Assembly (NCBI GenBank): GCA_964036665.1
Contig: OZ038530.1
Span: 7,020,501-7,084,500, forward strand
Length of the DNA stretch: 64,000 bases
Reading direction: 5' to 3'
DNA from: Gordius sp. MW1
Taxonomy: Eukaryota > Nematomorpha > Gordioida > Gordea > Gordiidae
Of this stretch, positions 60,895-64,000 are shown in pieces. The notes under the pieces were generated by a model, which saw only the letters and a list, made by a program, of their open reading frames with translations, made no database searches and was not told the DNA's origin. The position numbers and the translations under genes were made by a program. Positions within the stretch are counted from its first letter, which is position 1. Every line of letters begins with the position of its first letter.

Positions 60895-63786
60895 ATGCGG
60901 ATCAACATAGCTTCCCTGAATGTCCAATCGCTGAACGACCCTGGGATTTTACAGTCACTTACAACCTTCGCTGCCCTTAACAACTTTCAAATTTTCTGCG
61001 TTCAGCAGACCAGGTATTCCCAGTGTAAAAAAGTCCCCGTCAATGAATACCATTTTTACGCCTCCGAACGGGGAGATGAACCCGCATCCGGGGTCGGCAT
61101 TTTCATCAAAAAAACGCTGAAAGTAAAAAGTATTAACTTTGTCAATAACCGCCTGATCATAGCCCACGTATTTATTAAAAATAGAATCCTTTCTATTTTC
61201 AATGTCTATGCTCCCCCTTCCTCAAAAAACTTTATCTCTGCGGAAAACTTCTTCCTTAACATACAACACGAAATGAATCTAAACTTTAAAAGTATAAAAA
61301 TAATTTTAGGAGACTTCAATTCCTCCCTAACACGTAACGCCAATGACAACCCCTTCTGCATAGGACCCAACTCTATTGGACCGACCAATAGAAATGGCAA
61401 AATGCTTAAAAAATGGTGCGCCAAACACAAATTTATGGTTTCTTCAACCTTCACCGATCTCCCCCTTGACAGTCTAATTATTTACCAAAAAAACGAAAAA
61501 CATCGCGGTACCCAAATAGACCATATCTTATGCCAATTAAAACACCGCAGAATTATCAAAAACTTTCGCACTATCCAACCAATCATAAAGACTGACCACT
61601 TTGTCATTGCGGCTGAAATTTTTATTACACCAGCCGCCCTCCACTCATTTAAAAATATTCAAAACTACCCACCTAGCTCACGTTTAATAAAGGACACTGC
61701 TCAGCTAGCCACTAGACTTCAAACAGATTTTAAGCTACTTGGCAACTTAGATACGCTTCCGATCAACGAGCATAACACCTTGTTAACCGAGCTTTTTACC
61801 CCCAGGCACGACAAATAATTACACATCAATACCAAATCCTGGTTCTCAGAAGAAACAATAACTCTACTAGAATCCCGTTACAATGTCTTTAAAGACAAAA
61901 CCCTTAAATGTAAAAAGCTTTGGATCAAGACACTTACGAAAAAGATAAAAGCCAGCATCAAAAAAGACAGGAAAAATTTCTTCTCTAACAAATTAAATGA
62001 CGCCGAACAAGCTGCGCGTTCTAACAACACCCATTCTTTGTATAAAATTCTAAAAACTCTAACCACGAAATTCTCCAATAAACACAACTACCACTCGCTA
62101 CATAACGACAATCGCAATCCCAACGACTCCTTGAACCAAACAAAGGTATGGGAAGAACATTTTCGATCAATCCTGACCATACCAATTCCATTTCCCTTCT
62201 CTGATATATACTTAGAGTCTATTAATAACTTCAAATGTCCTCCCACCTCTTTTATTAAGGATGATCCACCGACCCTAGGCGAAATAAAGTCCGCAGTAAA
62301 ATCTCTCAAACTACATAAAGCCCCAGACGGAGAGGAAATTACAGCCGAGGCCCTTAAGGCTGATTTTAACCTTTCATCCAAGCTCCTGCTCTCTCTCTTC
62401 TCCAAGATCTGGACTCAGGAGTCCATCCCCCATTCATGGTCCACTGGCTTGCTTAGCAAAATTTACAAAAAAGGAGATCCTTCTATCCCTGACAATTATA
62501 GAGGGATCACTATAATAAATAACATTTCTAAAATTTTCATAAAAATCATATACAGACGGATCTACCCTTATGTCGACAATAACCTAAAGACCAACCAGGC
62601 GGGTTTTCGAAAGTCCAAAACAACTATTGAACACATTCTAACCCTCAAGAATCTAATGGACATTTCTTCCAAAGCAAAAACACCCCTAATCCTAACCTTT
62701 GTTGACATCCATAAAGCTTTTGACTCACTCTCCCACCTCTACATATGGGAATCCTTATGCCTCATTGGTATCCCCAAAAAAATCATTAGACTTATCTTCT
62801 ATCTCTATAAAGACATGAAGGTGGTCGTCAAACATCTGCACCACCGGTCCAACCCTATCTTAGTCAATTCTGGAGTTAGGCAGGGGTGCCCACTCTCACC
62901 TCTCATATTCATCACTGCCATGGACCTCATAATAAAGAGATCGACACTTCCATTTGACGGTATCAACTTGGGTGAACAAAAAATATCTTCCCTCTTATTT
63001 GCAGACGATCTTTGCATAGTCTCCGACTCGATCTCCAGAACTCAGAACTTCATTGACAGATTCACCATGGAGACCCAGAAAGCGGGTCTAATGATAAACC
63101 CTAACAAATCCAATATCCTATCAATCAATTTACCATTGCAATCAAAACCCGTTCTCATTGATAATACTCAAGTCCCCATCTCAGATTCAGTTAATTATCT
63201 TGGAGTCACTCTCTCCTACGACACATACTCCCTTTTAGACATCTCGAATAAAATAGGAAAAGCCCTGAAAAAATTCTACTCGTGCTACTCTATATGGAAG
63301 TCGCATGAACTGGCCCAACCAACCCGCCTCCGCATGTTCAAAACCACTATCTTACCCATTCTACTCTATGGCTGTGAAACGTGGTCTCTCAAAGGCCCGA
63401 CTCTTAGAACGGCCCAAACAAAACTCAATAAAATGCTAAAGATAGTATGTAATATTTTCTACCCGGAAGTAATCAGCAACGTCAACCTCTGGACCCTTTG
63501 TAAAATCCCTCCCATTAAAAACGTAATAATTTCTCGGAAATGGAACTTCCTGGCACATCAGTCTAGACGCAGTGGTATTAACATATGTCTAAGTTCTATT
63601 TTTTGGAGACCCCCGCAATTACGAACCCTCAAATGCAGAGGAAGCTGGATTTATCAAACCTTTCAGCAACTCAGGTCCCTCAACCACGATTGGAATTCAC
63701 TCCTCCCTATAATGCAGGACAGGACGGATTGGAAAACCTTCTCTTCGTCCCACTTTCCCAAGTCGTACCCTCCCGTGACGAGATAA
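60895..63786 (+). pseudogene. Endonuclease-reverse transcriptase ORF of the LINE, broken by one stop codon
   Basis: The frame opens at ATG 60895 and is open to TAA at 61816-61818, then continues in the same frame to 63786 (964 codons in all). Codons 1-250 form an APE-type endonuclease (IASLNVQSL, ILGDFNSSL, GTQIDHIL, KTDHFVIAAE). The expected catalytic QET reads QQT at residues 37-39 (codon 38 CAG). The reverse transcriptase follows: GLLSKIYKKGDPSIPDNYRG, NQAGFRKSKTTIEHI, FVDIHKAFDSL, GVRQGCPLSPLIF and FADDL at 62998-63012, then a thumb region with LPILLYGCETWSL. These motifs are typical of the RTE clade. One stop and one active-site change make this copy inactive. Otherwise it is intact, so the loss is recent. 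Confidence 0.88.
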
Positions 63787-63850
63787 ATACTAATTTTCGT
63801 CCTACCTAGCGCCACATCCCGTTCACTCTGTCAAGAGAATATCGTATTCA

Positions 63851-63861
<11 letters not shown>

Positions 63862-63899
<38 letters not shown>
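63862..63899. repeat. (TA)n microsatellite in the LINE 3' region
   Basis: About 19 TA units. RTE elements often end in short simple repeats, so this may be the element's 3' tail or an expansion near it. Confidence 0.8.
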
Positions 63900-63902
<3 letters not shown>

Positions 63903-64000
63903 TGACTACTAACATACTAATCCATTTGTATATATACATATACTAACACACTAACCTACTAACAATTGAACACTTAACCTCTGGTTATCGTGGCCCGAGA

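Larger units (their letters stand above)
60535..63990 (+). mobile_element. RTE-like non-LTR retrotransposon (LINE), nearly full length
   Basis: A C-rich leader (about 60535-60894), a long endonuclease/reverse-transcriptase frame (60895-63786) and a 3' region with a (TA)n tract (about 63862-63899). The 5' limit is inferred from the composition change, and the 3' end is not certain because the window stops. The leader contains a 70-codon frame at 60534-60746, proline-rich, which is not a recognised ORF1. No target duplication can be seen. Confidence 0.75.

Noticed and set aside
21240..63900. Possible CRISPR-like or phage-like arrays among the short repeats
   Set aside because: The repeats are microsatellites, homopolymers and transposon termini in an intron-containing animal genome; there are no regularly spaced direct repeats with unique spacers.

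Overview
The window is a piece of an AT-rich animal genome, most likely an invertebrate. The protein-coding genes are split by GT-AG introns (42 bp to about 3 kb), the proteins are metazoan signalling and regulatory families, and TTAGGG-type repeats occur at internal sites. The phylum cannot be fixed from the sequence alone. Protein-coding exons are a small part of the window. Most of the rest is intron and intergenic DNA dense with DNA transposons and their short non-autonomous derivatives, plus one LINE, LTR-element fragments and a tRNA-derived SINE.

Three host genes, all on the + strand, can be reconstructed from domain homology and matching splice phases. (1) 7498-21161: a ubiquitin-specific protease of the USP16/USP45 type, 13 coding exons, 904 aa, with N-terminal ZnF-UBP and a complete Cys/His/Asp catalytic domain. 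(2) 38847-44046: an ELK-type (ternary complex factor) ETS transcription factor, 3 coding exons, 1031 aa, with N-terminal ETS domain, a 2.7-kb last exon and a C-terminal MAPK docking/phospho-acceptor region. (3) 53026-56517: a cytohesin (Arf-GEF), 4 coding exons, 429 aa, with coiled coil, Sec7 and PH domains and an unusual Ser-rich insertion in the PH domain. In each gene the inferred exons join in phase and sum to a multiple of three. The genes share no operon-like arrangement; they are independent neighbours.

Region by region: 1-7.5 kb is repeats (a SINE-like tandem block, a pogo-type MITE, a 1.17-kb hAT element with exact 8-bp target duplication, and an inverted-repeat element just upstream of the USP gene). 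7.5-21.2 kb is the USP gene, whose four longest TE-bearing introns hold a TA-flanked element, a TTAA-flanked piggyBac MITE, a 1.9-kb fold-back element and a 2.06-kb degenerate piggyBac. 21.2-38.8 kb is intergenic, with hAT elements and many copies of one roughly 150-bp hAT MITE family. 38.8-44.4 kb is the ELK gene. 44.4-53 kb is a TE nest with SINE heads, LTR fragments, a hAT deletion derivative that keeps its C-terminal domain, and a young 1.9-kb LTR element. 53-57 kb is the cytohesin gene. 57-60.5 kb is AT-rich with more MITEs. 60.5-64 kb is a nearly full-length RTE-like LINE broken by one stop codon and an active-site change.

No undescribed multi-gene system was found. The most notable observations are the PH-domain insertion in the cytohesin, the fold-back and piggyBac insertions in USP introns, hAT families built on mirrored simple-sequence arrays, and the young non-autonomous LTR element.
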